A DNA stretch of 64,000 bases from an uncultured Collinsella sp. Its GTDB lineage: Bacteria; Actinomycetota; Coriobacteriia; Coriobacteriales; Coriobacteriaceae. This document shows, piece by piece, positions 52,063 through 60,447 of this stretch. The translations under genes were made by a program, and so were the position numbers. Position 1 is the first letter of the stretch. The number at the start of each line of letters is the position of its first letter. The stretch is taken from positions 1-64,000 of the forward strand of contig CATXXF010000004.1 of NCBI GenBank assembly GCA_958403395.1, given 5' to 3'. The notes under the pieces are model-generated. The model did not search any database. It was not told where the DNA came from and worked only from the letters and a program-made list of their open reading frames with translations.

Positions 52063-52542
52063 CTACACGCCGGCGGCGATGCCGGTGCGGTCGTGGATGG
52101 CGCCATGCGGGCAGACGACGGCGCACATGCCGCACGACAGGCAATCCGCACCGTCGATATGGGCGCAGTTGTCCTCGATGCGGATAGCGCCGGCAGGGCA
52201 CTTTTTGGCGCACATGCCGCAACCGATGCAGCTCGTATCGCAAATCTTACGGGCGATGGCGCCCTTATCGGTGTTGTTGCAGCGCACCAGGATATTCTGG
52301 TAGCCGGGAACGAAGGCAATCACGCGCTGCGGGCACGCCATGCCGCACAGGCCACAGCCCGTGCACTTGGAGCGATCTACGCGGGCGATGCCATCGACCA
52401 GCGCAATGGCGCCGTGGGGGCAGGCCGTGACGCAGGCGCCACAGCCAATGCAGCCTTCGCTGCAGCGGGCGTCGCCGCCTGCGGAGGCACAACCACTTCC
52501 GCAGGCAACGTAGGCCACGTTATGTTGAATGGATTTGGCCAT
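52063..52542 (-). CDS. Polyferredoxin with four 4Fe-4S motifs
   Basis: This 159-residue protein has four complete cluster motifs: CIGCGACVTACP, CTGCGLCGMACP, CIGCGMCAKKCP and CLSCGMCAVVCP, preceded by extra cysteines in VACGSGCASAGGDARCSEGC, as in RnfB-like proteins. It most likely carries electrons between YgfK and the molybdenum hydroxylase. It is 11 bases after ygfK and 12 before the hydroxylase, so all three are co-expressed. Confidence 0.92.
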   Translation of the reverse strand: MAKSIQHNVAYVACGSGCASAGGDARCSEGCIGCGACVTACPHGAIALVDGIARVDRSKCTGCGLCGMACPQRVIAFVPGYQNILVRCNNTDKGAIARKICDTSCIGCGMCAKKCPAGAIRIEDNCAHIDGADCLSCGMCAVVCPHGAIHDRTGIAAGV

Positions 52543-52553
52543 AAGAGACTCGC

Positions 52554-55553
52554 CTATTTCTTAAGAAGGTACGAATAGTTGTCGCGCACAGCCCTGATGG
52601 TCAGGCGGACGGCCTCGGGAAGACCGGTGTTGACGGCATCGACCGAGACGGTGCGGACCGTGCCGGCGACGCGAACCTTAAAGTGGTCCTCGTCCACGGC
52701 CAGGAAGCCCTCGTTCTCGGAGTTCTCCATGTCCTGCTCGCTCCAGAACAGGGTGAGCTTGTCCTTGTAGGGACGACCCTCCTGGTAGGGGCAGAACACG
52801 GCGCAGTTGCCGCACTCGTTGCACATGCCGTCGACGTGAACGACCTGATGCTTGGCGAGACCCGGCACCTTAATTTCCACGTTGGCGCGGTTGGGGCACA
52901 CGTCGCAGCAGACCTCGCACACCGAGCCGCAGCCCAGGCAGCGGGTCTTGGTGCAGTTGCGCTTGTCGCGGCACAGCGACCCCTTGCGCTCGTAGCAGGT
53001 GTCCTCGCGGCCGGCCTGCTCGTTGCAGTCGGCGTACTTGCTAAAGTCCACGCCGGCGATGGCACGGGCAACCTCGGCGGCATCGGCGATGGCCTCGACC
53101 ACGGTGGCAGGACCGCGACGGCAGTCACCGGCAGCCCAAACGCCCTCGACGCCGGTGGAGGTGGCGGCAAGACGGCCGCGACGGTCGTGCTCGACACCCG
53201 CGGCATCGTACAGGCTGGCATCGATGCCCTCGCCCACGGCGCAGATCACCGTGGTGGCGGAAAGCTCGACGGTCTCGCCCGTGGCGACGGGGCTGCGACG
53301 GCCGCTTGCATCCGGCTCGCCAAGCTCCATAACGTCGCAGGTCAGTACGGCGCCGTTGAGCGCCTTGGGGGCCAGCAGCTCGCAGAACTCAACACCGTCG
53401 GCAAGAGCAAGATCGAGCTCTTCCTCGTCGGCGGGCATCTGCTTCTTGGTGCGGCGATACACCAGGCGCACGTTCTTCACGCCGGCCAGACGCTTGGCCA
53501 CGCGGGCCGCGTCCATGGCGGTGTTGCCGGCGCCAATGACCACAACGTCCTCGCCCAGATCGAGTTCCTCGCCCTTCTTGGCGGCCTCGAGGAACTCCAG
53601 CACGTCGAGCTCGGCGCCCTCGCCCAAGCCTGCAGAGCCGGGCATCCAGGCACCGGTGGCCACGACCACATCAGTAAAGCCTTGAGCTTTGAGTTCGTCG
53701 ATGGAATCCACGCGAGCGTTGAGCTGCACCTTGGCGCCAAAGGCTAGGCAGAGCTCGGCATCGTGGGAGATATCGTCGCTCGCGATACGGAACTCGGGAA
53801 TCACGTGACGGACCACGCCGCCGAGAGAGTCGCGGGCCTCGAAGATGGTGACGGGCACGCCGGCACGCGTCAGGAAGAACGCCGTCGCCAGGCCGGCCGG
53901 GCCGCCGCCGATAACGGCAACGTTGCGCTCGCCGTCGTTTGCGATGGCCTGGGCACGCAGCTTGGGCAGCACGGCGGTCATGGCCTCGCGGGCGGCCTTG
54001 AGCTTGCTGGCGCGAATCTGGGCGCCCTCGGGCTCGTAGAACGCACGCTCGCAGGCACGGCCGCAGGGATGCGGGCAGATGGTGCCGGTAATGAACGGCA
54101 GAGCGTTGCGCTCGATGATGATGTTGAGCGCGTCCTCGTAGCGGCCCTCGTCAACAGCCGCCAGATAGGCGGGAATATCCTGCTGGATGGGGCAGCTCGT
54201 GCGGCACGGCGTGGTAAAGCAATCGGAAAGCGGGCTCTTGCCGGCGACCTTGCGGTCGGGCAGCGGACGCAGCGGCTTCTTGTAGAGCGGGTTGGTGAGT
54301 GAGTCGGTCTGGATCGCAGTCACAGCCTCGAGCGAGACGCCCGCGAACGGCTTGCCATCCAGGTCGGTAAACTCGCCGGCCATCTGGCTAAAGCGCTCGT
54401 AGCCACCAGGCTTGAGCACGTCGGTCGCCAGGGTGACGGGCCAAATGCCGGCATCGTACAGGGCGCGGATGTTGTAGACCGTGGCACCGCCGGAGTAGCT
54501 TATGCGCAGTTTGCCATCAAACTGCTCGGTAATGCGGCGGGCAGCCTCAATGGTCAGCGAGAACAGCGAACGGCCCGACATGTACATCTCGGTGGAGGGC
54601 AGCTCGTTCCTCGTCACGTCGACGGGGAACGTGTTGGTCAGCTTGACGCCAAACTCCAGGCCGCGCTCGGCGCACAGGGCAATCAGGCGCTCGAACATAG
54701 GCACGGCATCGGCCCACTGCAGGTCCTCGCGGAAGTGCGTGTCATCGAAGACGATGTAGTCAAAGCCCAACTCGTTGAGGCGCTGGCGGGCAAACTCATA
54801 GCCCAGCAGCGTGGGGTTGCACTTGATGTAGGTGTTGAGACCCTTCTCGGTAATCAGATAGGTCGCGATGCGCTCGATCTCCGCCGGCGGGCAGCCGTGC
54901 AGGGTGGACTCGGTGATGGAGTTGGAGACGCGCGCCGGGATGGACTCGACAAACGCGGCATCGACATGCTCAAACTTGTCCAGGTTAGCGAGTGCCCACG
55001 TGCGGCACTCGTTCCAAACCTCGGAGCCGCTGGCGTCCTTCATGCCCTCGATGTAGGCGTCGACCTTGGGGCTCTTGATGCCCTCGAGGTCATAACCCAC
55101 GGACATGTTGAAGACAAAGCCGTCCGGGCTACCCAGACCGTACTCGCGGGCGATCAGGTGGCAGGCGAACCATGCCTTCACGTACTCGGCAAAGGCCTGC
55201 GGAACCTCGAGCTCGGTCGACCACTCGCAGTTGTAGCACTCGTCCTGCGCCACGATGCAGGGCTTGTTCACACACTTGGAGAGCTCCTCGCCGTCCATAA
55301 CCTGAACGGTCTTGAGCTCAAAGAAGCGGGAACCGGCCACGTAGGATGCCACGATGTTCTGGGCCAGCTGCGTGTTGGGGCCGGCGGCCGGGCCAAACGG
55401 AGTCTCGATGCGCTCGTCAAAAATGGGAAGCGCGCCCTCCTGGTTGGTCGTGACCATCTTGCGCACGCCAAAGACGGCGCCCTGGGTCTTGTGCTCCTCG
55501 ATGATCCAGTTCATCAGCTGCGAAAACGGGATCGGCCTCATGATGTCGCTCAT
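52554..55553 (-). CDS. ygfK: YgfK-type Fe-S flavoprotein oxidoreductase (putative selenate reductase subunit)
   Basis: This 999-residue protein has an N-terminal part of about 470 residues (MRPIPFSQLMNWIIEEHKTQ, YSGGATVYNIRALYDAGIWP) and a GltD-like region with CFTTPCRTSCPIQQDIPAYL. FAD binding is in AVIGGGPAGLATAFFLTRAG and NAD(P)H binding in VVVIGAGNTAMDAARVAKRL. A C-terminal ferredoxin part has CNECGNCAVFCPYQEGRPYK. The family name comes from E. coli, but in this cluster it is thought to transfer electrons for the purine pathway. The start MSDIMRPI has GAGGAG upstream. Confidence 0.92.
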   Translation of the reverse strand: MSDIMRPIPFSQLMNWIIEEHKTQGAVFGVRKMVTTNQEGALPIFDERIETPFGPAAGPNTQLAQNIVASYVAGSRFFELKTVQVMDGEELSKCVNKPCIVAQDECYNCEWSTELEVPQAFAEYVKAWFACHLIAREYGLGSPDGFVFNMSVGYDLEGIKSPKVDAYIEGMKDASGSEVWNECRTWALANLDKFEHVDAAFVESIPARVSNSITESTLHGCPPAEIERIATYLITEKGLNTYIKCNPTLLGYEFARQRLNELGFDYIVFDDTHFREDLQWADAVPMFERLIALCAERGLEFGVKLTNTFPVDVTRNELPSTEMYMSGRSLFSLTIEAARRITEQFDGKLRISYSGGATVYNIRALYDAGIWPVTLATDVLKPGGYERFSQMAGEFTDLDGKPFAGVSLEAVTAIQTDSLTNPLYKKPLRPLPDRKVAGKSPLSDCFTTPCRTSCPIQQDIPAYLAAVDEGRYEDALNIIIERNALPFITGTICPHPCGRACERAFYEPEGAQIRASKLKAAREAMTAVLPKLRAQAIANDGERNVAVIGGGPAGLATAFFLTRAGVPVTIFEARDSLGGVVRHVIPEFRIASDDISHDAELCLAFGAKVQLNARVDSIDELKAQGFTDVVVATGAWMPGSAGLGEGAELDVLEFLEAAKKGEELDLGEDVVVIGAGNTAMDAARVAKRLAGVKNVRLVYRRTKKQMPADEEELDLALADGVEFCELLAPKALNGAVLTCDVMELGEPDASGRRSPVATGETVELSATTVICAVGEGIDASLYDAAGVEHDRRGRLAATSTGVEGVWAAGDCRRGPATVVEAIADAAEVARAIAGVDFSKYADCNEQAGREDTCYERKGSLCRDKRNCTKTRCLGCGSVCEVCCDVCPNRANVEIKVPGLAKHQVVHVDGMCNECGNCAVFCPYQEGRPYKDKLTLFWSEQDMENSENEGFLAVDEDHFKVRVAGTVRTVSVDAVNTGLPEAVRLTIRAVRDNYSYLLKK

Positions 55554-55702
55554 AATGAGCTCCTCTCTGTAACGCCCGGCGAGACCGCGCGGCGGGCGCA
55601 AATACGGTGTAGCGCTAGCACAGCGCCGGCGACCCCGCGGAGGCCGCCTATACGCGCGTCGAACGCGGCGAAACATCCGACGCGCGTGAATCTACTTGTG
55701 AA

Positions 55703-57058
55703 TTAGTAGGTGCGATCGTTGAGCGTGCTCCAGAGCTTCTTGGACTCGGCCATGGTCCACGCGTTGATCTTGTCCTCATCAATGCCAACGAACTCGCGAT
55801 CCTTGTACAGGACGCGGCCGTTGATGATGGTGGTGCGGCAGTTTTTGCCCATCATGCCAAAGAGCATGTGGCCGTCGATGTTCTCCTCGCTCAGCGGCGT
55901 AAAGGGCTTGTAGTCCATAACGATAACGTCGGCGGCAGCGCCGGCCTCGAGCACACCGAGCTTGCGATCGAAGTACTTGCTCGCCATCTTGGCGTTGTTC
56001 TCGAACAGCATGGTCATGGCCTCGCACCAGCCCACGTTGGGCATGGCGGCGTTGTGGCGCTGAATGATCAGGAAGACCTTAAGGCTCTCGAGCATATCGT
56101 GGGTGTAGGCGTCGGTGCCCATGCACACGGGGATACCGCGGCGGAAGAACTCGAGCACGGGGGCGCAGCCCACGGCGTTGCCCATATTGGATTCGGGGTT
56201 GTTGACGAGCCAGGTGCCGGACTCCTTGACGATATCCATCTCGGCAGGCGTCACGTGGATGCAGTGGCCGAGCATGGTGTCGGGACCCAGCAGGTTGTGC
56301 TGCAGCAGGCGCTCGACGGGGCTGATACCACCGCGGTTGAGGCGGGAATCCCACACGTCGTTCATGCCCTCGCACACGTGGATGTGGAAGCCGGTCAGGC
56401 CGTTGTTGGCCTCGGCCATCTTATCCATGGTCTCGTCCGACAGCGTAAAGGTAGCATGTCCGCCAAACATGGCGGCGATCATGTGGTTGTCGTTATCGCG
56501 ACGCTCTTTGGCGGCCCACTGGGCAAATTCGGCGTTCTCGGCAATGGCCTGGTCGCATTTTTCCTGGCCACGGCGATCGGAGACCTCGTAGCACAGGCAC
56601 GAACGCATGCCCAGCTCCTGAGCTGCATCCTTAATGGTAAAGAGGCTTCCCGGGATCTCGCAGAAGCTCGCATGGTGATCGAAGATCGTGGTGACGCCAT
56701 CGCGGATAGAGTCCAAAATCGTGGCATAGGCGCTGGCCTTGGTGCCGTCGAGCGTCAGATTGTCGTCGATCTTCCACCACTGCTGCTCGAGATTCTCCAG
56801 GAAGTTGGTGGGGTTGCAGCCCTTAATGGCAAGGCCGCGGGCCAGACCCGAGTAGATGTGGGTGTGGCAGTTGATAAGTCCAGGCATGATGAGGTTGCCC
56901 TGGGCATCGACGTACTCGGCATCCGGGTACTTGGCCTTGAGCTCGCGCTCGGGGCCCACTTCGACGATCGTATCTCCGTCAATGGCGACCGCACCGTTTG
57001 GAATGAACGGGGTCTGAGCGTTGCGGGTAAAGACGGAACCGTTAGCGACCAGAAGCAT
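55703..57058 (-). CDS. ssnA: Putative aminohydrolase SsnA
   Basis: This 451-residue amidohydrolase has LINCHTHIYSGLARGLAI with the metal His-x-His, FDHHASFCEIPGSLF, and GHCIHVTPAEMD with a further histidine. SsnA is a standard member of the purine cluster, resembles guanine or chlorohydrolase-type deaminases, and probably acts on a purine or ring-opened intermediate. The start MLLVANG has GGGAG five bases upstream. It lies between the permease and ygfK on the same strand; the 149-base gap to ygfK contains nothing notable. Confidence 0.9.
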   Translation of the reverse strand: MLLVANGSVFTRNAQTPFIPNGAVAIDGDTIVEVGPERELKAKYPDAEYVDAQGNLIMPGLINCHTHIYSGLARGLAIKGCNPTNFLENLEQQWWKIDDNLTLDGTKASAYATILDSIRDGVTTIFDHHASFCEIPGSLFTIKDAAQELGMRSCLCYEVSDRRGQEKCDQAIAENAEFAQWAAKERRDNDNHMIAAMFGGHATFTLSDETMDKMAEANNGLTGFHIHVCEGMNDVWDSRLNRGGISPVERLLQHNLLGPDTMLGHCIHVTPAEMDIVKESGTWLVNNPESNMGNAVGCAPVLEFFRRGIPVCMGTDAYTHDMLESLKVFLIIQRHNAAMPNVGWCEAMTMLFENNAKMASKYFDRKLGVLEAGAAADVIVMDYKPFTPLSEENIDGHMLFGMMGKNCRTTIINGRVLYKDREFVGIDEDKINAWTMAESKKLWSTLNDRTY

Positions 57059-57253
57059 GGATGCTCCCTTCAACATCAGAGGCGGGGTTTGACACCTCTG
57101 ACATGGCGGAGTGCGAAGCGCCGGCCTACACCGGAAACGGGCCCTCTCCCGTCAACGCTTCACCAAAGGGACAAACCCTTTGAAGTGCGGCTTGGCGCCG
57201 CATGGCGTCGGCGGACGAGGCGATGCGTCCGCCGACGAATAGCACCGAATTGG
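57059..57253. other. Gap between permease and ssnA with hairpins
   Basis: GTCGGCGGACG/CGTCCGCCGAC (57207-57236) is a perfect 11-bp hairpin, and AAAGGG/CCCTTT lies near 57163-57182. There is no clear T run. These may set the relative level of permease and downstream transcripts. Confidence 0.5.
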
Positions 57254-58648
57254 TTACTTCTTGCTCTCGGGCAAGACCAGATCCACGGCAGCGTCCTTGG
57301 CAGCATCGATGTGCTGAGCCACGACCGGCGTCTGCGGAAGGATCAGGTTAAGGACAATGGCCATGATGGCGGTGGGGGTTACGGCATTGGAGCCGATGAC
57401 GGTGGACACCCAGGCGGGCATACCCTCGCCGGCAAGGCAACCGCTGGCCATCCAGATACCCAGGCCAAAGACGACGGAGGTGCCGACGATAGTGGTAGTG
57501 CGCTGCGTGAGGCCCTCGCGGGTGAACATGCGCACGCCGTTCATGGTGATGGTGCCAAAGACGCCGACGGTCGCGCCGCCGATGACGGGCTGCGGGATAG
57601 CGGAAAGGACGGCAGAGAGCTGCGGGAACAGACCGGCGATGGCAAAGACGGCCGCAATGATCACAAAGACCCACTTGTTGACGACCTTGTTGGAGCAGAT
57701 GATGCCCACGTTCTGGCCAAGGGCGCTGGTGGGAAGACCGCCCAGCAGACCGCCGACCATAGAGGTGAGGCCCTGGGACACGATAGCGCCGGAGAGCTCG
57801 CGCTCGGTGGGCATACGGTCGATGGAGCCCAGGCAGGCGGCGGAGACGTCACCGATAACCTGGATGGCAACCATGGGGAACACGACGGCGAGGGTAATGC
57901 AGACCTCGGGATCAAACTCGAGCGCGTAGGGCATGAGCTTGGGAAGGGCGAAGACCTGAGCGGTGGCGACGCTGGAGAAGTCGATCATACCAAAGGGGAT
58001 GGAGACGATCATGCCGACGATCATGCCAAAGAACACAGATCCCAGCTTGAGCGTGCCCTTGCCAAAGTTGGCGAGCGCAAAGACCACGGCGAAGGTGATA
58101 AGAGCGACGCACCAGGCCTGCGGGGTGCCCCACAGCGGCGTACCCATACCGCCGGCCATATACTTGACGGCCGTGGGATACAGCGAAACGCCGATGGAGA
58201 AGATGACCGTACCGGTCACGACGGGCGGGAACAGCCACTTGATCTTGCTGTAGGCCAGGCCAAAGAGGACCGCGACGGCGCCGCCGACGATCTCGCCACC
58301 CAGCAGCGCACCAAAGCTAAAGCCCGAGGCGCCCATGGCCTGCAGGGCCGGCAGGAACGCGAACGAAACGCCCATGACGATGGGCAGGCCGCCGCCGATG
58401 CGACGGAAGGGAGCGAAGGCCTGAAGGGCCGTGTCGATCGCCGAAAGAATGAGCGCGACCTGGATGATGTCGGTACTCTGCTGGCTATTAAAACCGTAAA
58501 CGCCGGCCATGATGACCGCCGGGGTAATGATGCCGGCAAACGATGCCAGTACGTGCTGAAGGGCACACGGGATCATTTCCTTAACGGGAGGCATGCCTTC
58601 GCGAGTGAACAGGGCTTCAGTGCCGTTCGTAACCGTCTCCTGGGTCAT
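57254..58648 (-). CDS. Nucleobase:cation symporter-2 permease (xanthine/uracil family)
   Basis: This 464-residue transporter has 12-14 hydrophobic segments. It contains SFAFLPALQAMGASGFSFGA and the NCS2 signature region around ALGQNVGIICSNKVV. Members import xanthine, urate or uracil with protons. Position at the head of the ssnA-ygfK-hydroxylase genes points to a purine such as xanthine or urate, but specificity is not certain. It is divergent from a YheO-type regulator across 352 bases. Confidence 0.9.
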   Translation of the reverse strand: MTQETVTNGTEALFTREGMPPVKEMIPCALQHVLASFAGIITPAVIMAGVYGFNSQQSTDIIQVALILSAIDTALQAFAPFRRIGGGLPIVMGVSFAFLPALQAMGASGFSFGALLGGEIVGGAVAVLFGLAYSKIKWLFPPVVTGTVIFSIGVSLYPTAVKYMAGGMGTPLWGTPQAWCVALITFAVVFALANFGKGTLKLGSVFFGMIVGMIVSIPFGMIDFSSVATAQVFALPKLMPYALEFDPEVCITLAVVFPMVAIQVIGDVSAACLGSIDRMPTERELSGAIVSQGLTSMVGGLLGGLPTSALGQNVGIICSNKVVNKWVFVIIAAVFAIAGLFPQLSAVLSAIPQPVIGGATVGVFGTITMNGVRMFTREGLTQRTTTIVGTSVVFGLGIWMASGCLAGEGMPAWVSTVIGSNAVTPTAIMAIVLNLILPQTPVVAQHIDAAKDAAVDLVLPESKK

Positions 58649-59000
58649 TTGACCACCAATCCTCGAAGTAGTTGTTTTCGCATCTAACGCTCTATTGTGA
58701 CGCAGTGCGGGGTTGAGGTTGTGCCTTCATTGCATATCGTATTAAAGATGATTCTCATTCTCAATAATAATTTTTTGTTATCAGACTATTCTTCAGCTGA
58801 AATTACGTATTTCCGCAGGTCAGGAAAGTGTCTGATCAAAATAACATCTAACATTTCTTTTGGTCAACCGTTTACCGCTAAATTCCTACCGTTCGTCTGC
58901 ATTACGCAATGTACCTGCGGATATACGAGATGATGGGCAGCGTGTTACCATGAGAAAAAATTGTTATGAACATTTCCGATTTCACCCAAAGGAGTTGCCC
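58649..59000. promoter_or_regulatory. Divergent control region of the permease and its putative regulator
   Basis: TGATCAAAA (58833-58841) and TTTTGGTCA (58858-58866) form an inverted repeat with one mismatch and a 16-base spacer. TGATTCTCATTCTCA (58749-58763) resembles an iron-box pattern at 12 of 14 informative positions. Several AT-rich stretches could be promoters. No gene is seen. Confidence 0.5.
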
Positions 59001-59657
59001 GTGAACGAGACCGTACGTCGCTTTTTGCCGATGGTCGATTTTCTGGAGCAGATACTCGGCAAAAACAGCGAAATCGTGCTGCACGATTTCTCGGATCCCG
59101 ACCACGCCATCGTCGATATTCGCAACGGCATCGTGAGCGGCCGCAAGGTCGGCGGTCCCGCCACCGATCTGGCACTCAAGATCATGCACGACGCCAAGTA
59201 TCGCGACCTGCCGTTTATTACGGGCTACGAGGGGCGCGGCGCCGGAGGCAAGACGTTGGAGTCAGCGACGTACTTTATCCGCGAGAATGACGAGATCGTC
59301 GGTATGCTCTGCGTCAACACCGACCTCTCGACCGTACGCTCCATCAACGCCATGGCGCAGCAGCTCATGGCGTGCTTCGACGCGGCGCCGACGCGCACGG
59401 AGCCCGCCCCTATCGAGGTCGAAAGCCTTTCGGAGTCCACACAGGAGCTCATCGACCGCAGCATTGCCGAGTTGCTGAGCGCGCGCGGGCTGGATGTAGC
59501 GTCGCTTGGTCAGAGCGACCGCGTGGACGTCATTCGCCACCTCAACGGCAACGGGGTGTTCATGCTCAAGGGCGCCGTGGCCTGCGCCGCCACCGCGCTG
59601 GGCATCTCGGAGCCCAGCGTCTACCGCTACCTGCAAAAAGTTCGCAAGGAAGGCTAA
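59001..59657 (+). CDS. YheO-type PAS/helix-turn-helix transcriptional regulator
   Basis: This 218-residue paralog of the regulator at 34776 has a PAS-like N-terminal part (SEIVLHDFSDPDHAIVDIRN, TYFIRENDEIVGMLCVNTDL) and a C-terminal helix-turn-helix region (VDVIRHLNGNGVFMLKGAVA, LGISEPSVYRYLQK). I chose the GTG at 59001 because AAAGGAG lies six bases upstream; the frame extends to 58860 and an ATG at 58950 is an alternative. Divergence from the permease gene suggests it controls the second half of the purine pathway. Confidence 0.87.
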   Translation: MNETVRRFLPMVDFLEQILGKNSEIVLHDFSDPDHAIVDIRNGIVSGRKVGGPATDLALKIMHDAKYRDLPFITGYEGRGAGGKTLESATYFIRENDEIVGMLCVNTDLSTVRSINAMAQQLMACFDAAPTRTEPAPIEVESLSESTQELIDRSIAELLSARGLDVASLGQSDRVDVIRHLNGNGVFMLKGAVACAATALGISEPSVYRYLQKVRKEG

Positions 59658-59701
59658 CGAGCAAAATGGAGCGCGGCTCCACAAGCGATCCGCCACTTGA
59701 C

Positions 59702-59739
59702 AAAAGACCCTGCAGCTCGCACGCGCTGCAGGGTCTTTT
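59702..59739. terminator. Bidirectional terminator between regulator and ridA
   Basis: AGACCCTGCAG and CTGCAGGGTCT form a perfect 11-bp stem with AAAA before and TTTTT after, so it can end the plus-strand regulator and the minus-strand ridA transcripts. Confidence 0.9.
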
Positions 59740-59769
59740 TGCATGTCATGTTTAGTTGTGGCCAACGCC

Positions 59770-60147
59770 TTAGAGAGCGGCGACGACCTCGATCTCGACC
59801 AGACCGCCAGCCGGAAGGGCGGCAACCTGGAAAGCGCTGCGCGCGGGGAACGGGGCCTCGAACTTGGAGGCGTAGATCTCGTTCACGGCGGCGAAGTCGG
59901 CGATGTCGGCCAGGTAGACCGTGGTCTTGACGACATCGGCAAAGGTGGCGCCGGCAGCGGTCAGCAGGGCCTCGACGTTGGCGAGGGACTGCTTGGCCTG
60001 GGCCTCGACGCCCTCGGGCATCTTGCCAGTTGCGGGATCGATGCCCAGCTGGCCGGACAGGAACACCATGTTGCCGGCCTGGATACCGGGGGAATACGGG
60101 CCGATGGCTGCGGGTGCGTTATCGGAAGACACGACGGTCTTGCTCAT
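59770..60147 (-). CDS. ridA: RidA family protein
   Basis: This 125-residue protein is the standard RidA (YjgF) size. It has the family pattern IGPYSPGIQAGNMVFLSGQL and the catalytic arginine in RSAFQVAALPAGGLVEIEVV. RidA deaminates 2-aminoacrylate and other reactive enamines. Diaminopropionate ammonia-lyase releases 2-aminoacrylate as an intermediate, so RidA fits this pathway. The start MSKTVVS has AAGGAG upstream. Confidence 0.93.
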   Translation of the reverse strand: MSKTVVSSDNAPAAIGPYSPGIQAGNMVFLSGQLGIDPATGKMPEGVEAQAKQSLANVEALLTAAGATFADVVKTTVYLADIADFAAVNEIYASKFEAPFPARSAFQVAALPAGGLVEIEVVAAL

Positions 60148-60447
60148 GTTTTTCTCCTTACGATCAATTGAGAGAGCGTGAGCGCGGTGTTCACACCGGG
60201 AGGCACAGTTCGGTCTGAACACCGCGCTTGATTGGGATAGTACTCAAGGTTTCCGCGCGATGCAAGATTATTATCACGTTGCGAGAATATTTTATCGCCC
60301 AACGGTTTCCCCGAACCGCTGAACGGTTCTCATGTGGAGCAGCCAGTCCAAGCTGCTGAAGACTTTGTCCTGCTTAGGCTGCGGGCGTCGCCCACCGCAG
60401 CGACGCCACTATACTTTTGAGTATCTGAGCATTTTGAAAGGCAGGAT
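60148..60447. other. Divergent region upstream of ridA with a long leader hairpin
   Basis: AGCGCGGTGTTCA (60181-60193) and TGAACACCGCGCT (60216-60228) are a perfect 13-bp inverted repeat 34 bases upstream of ridA. GAACCG/CGGTTC near 60313-60329 and GCAGC/GCTGC near 60340-60357 are further hairpins. No gene is seen. Confidence 0.55.

Noticed and set aside
55868..58687. Very long open frame opposite ssnA and the permease (also 49456-52578, 20258-21643 and 15322-16755 on the plus strand)
   Set aside because: These are antisense shadows of well-supported genes, caused by high-GC codon usage. They have histidine/aspartate-rich or repetitive composition.
58749..58763. Fur box upstream of the regulator
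   Set aside because: The match is partial, and no iron-uptake genes are nearby. Noted only within the control region.
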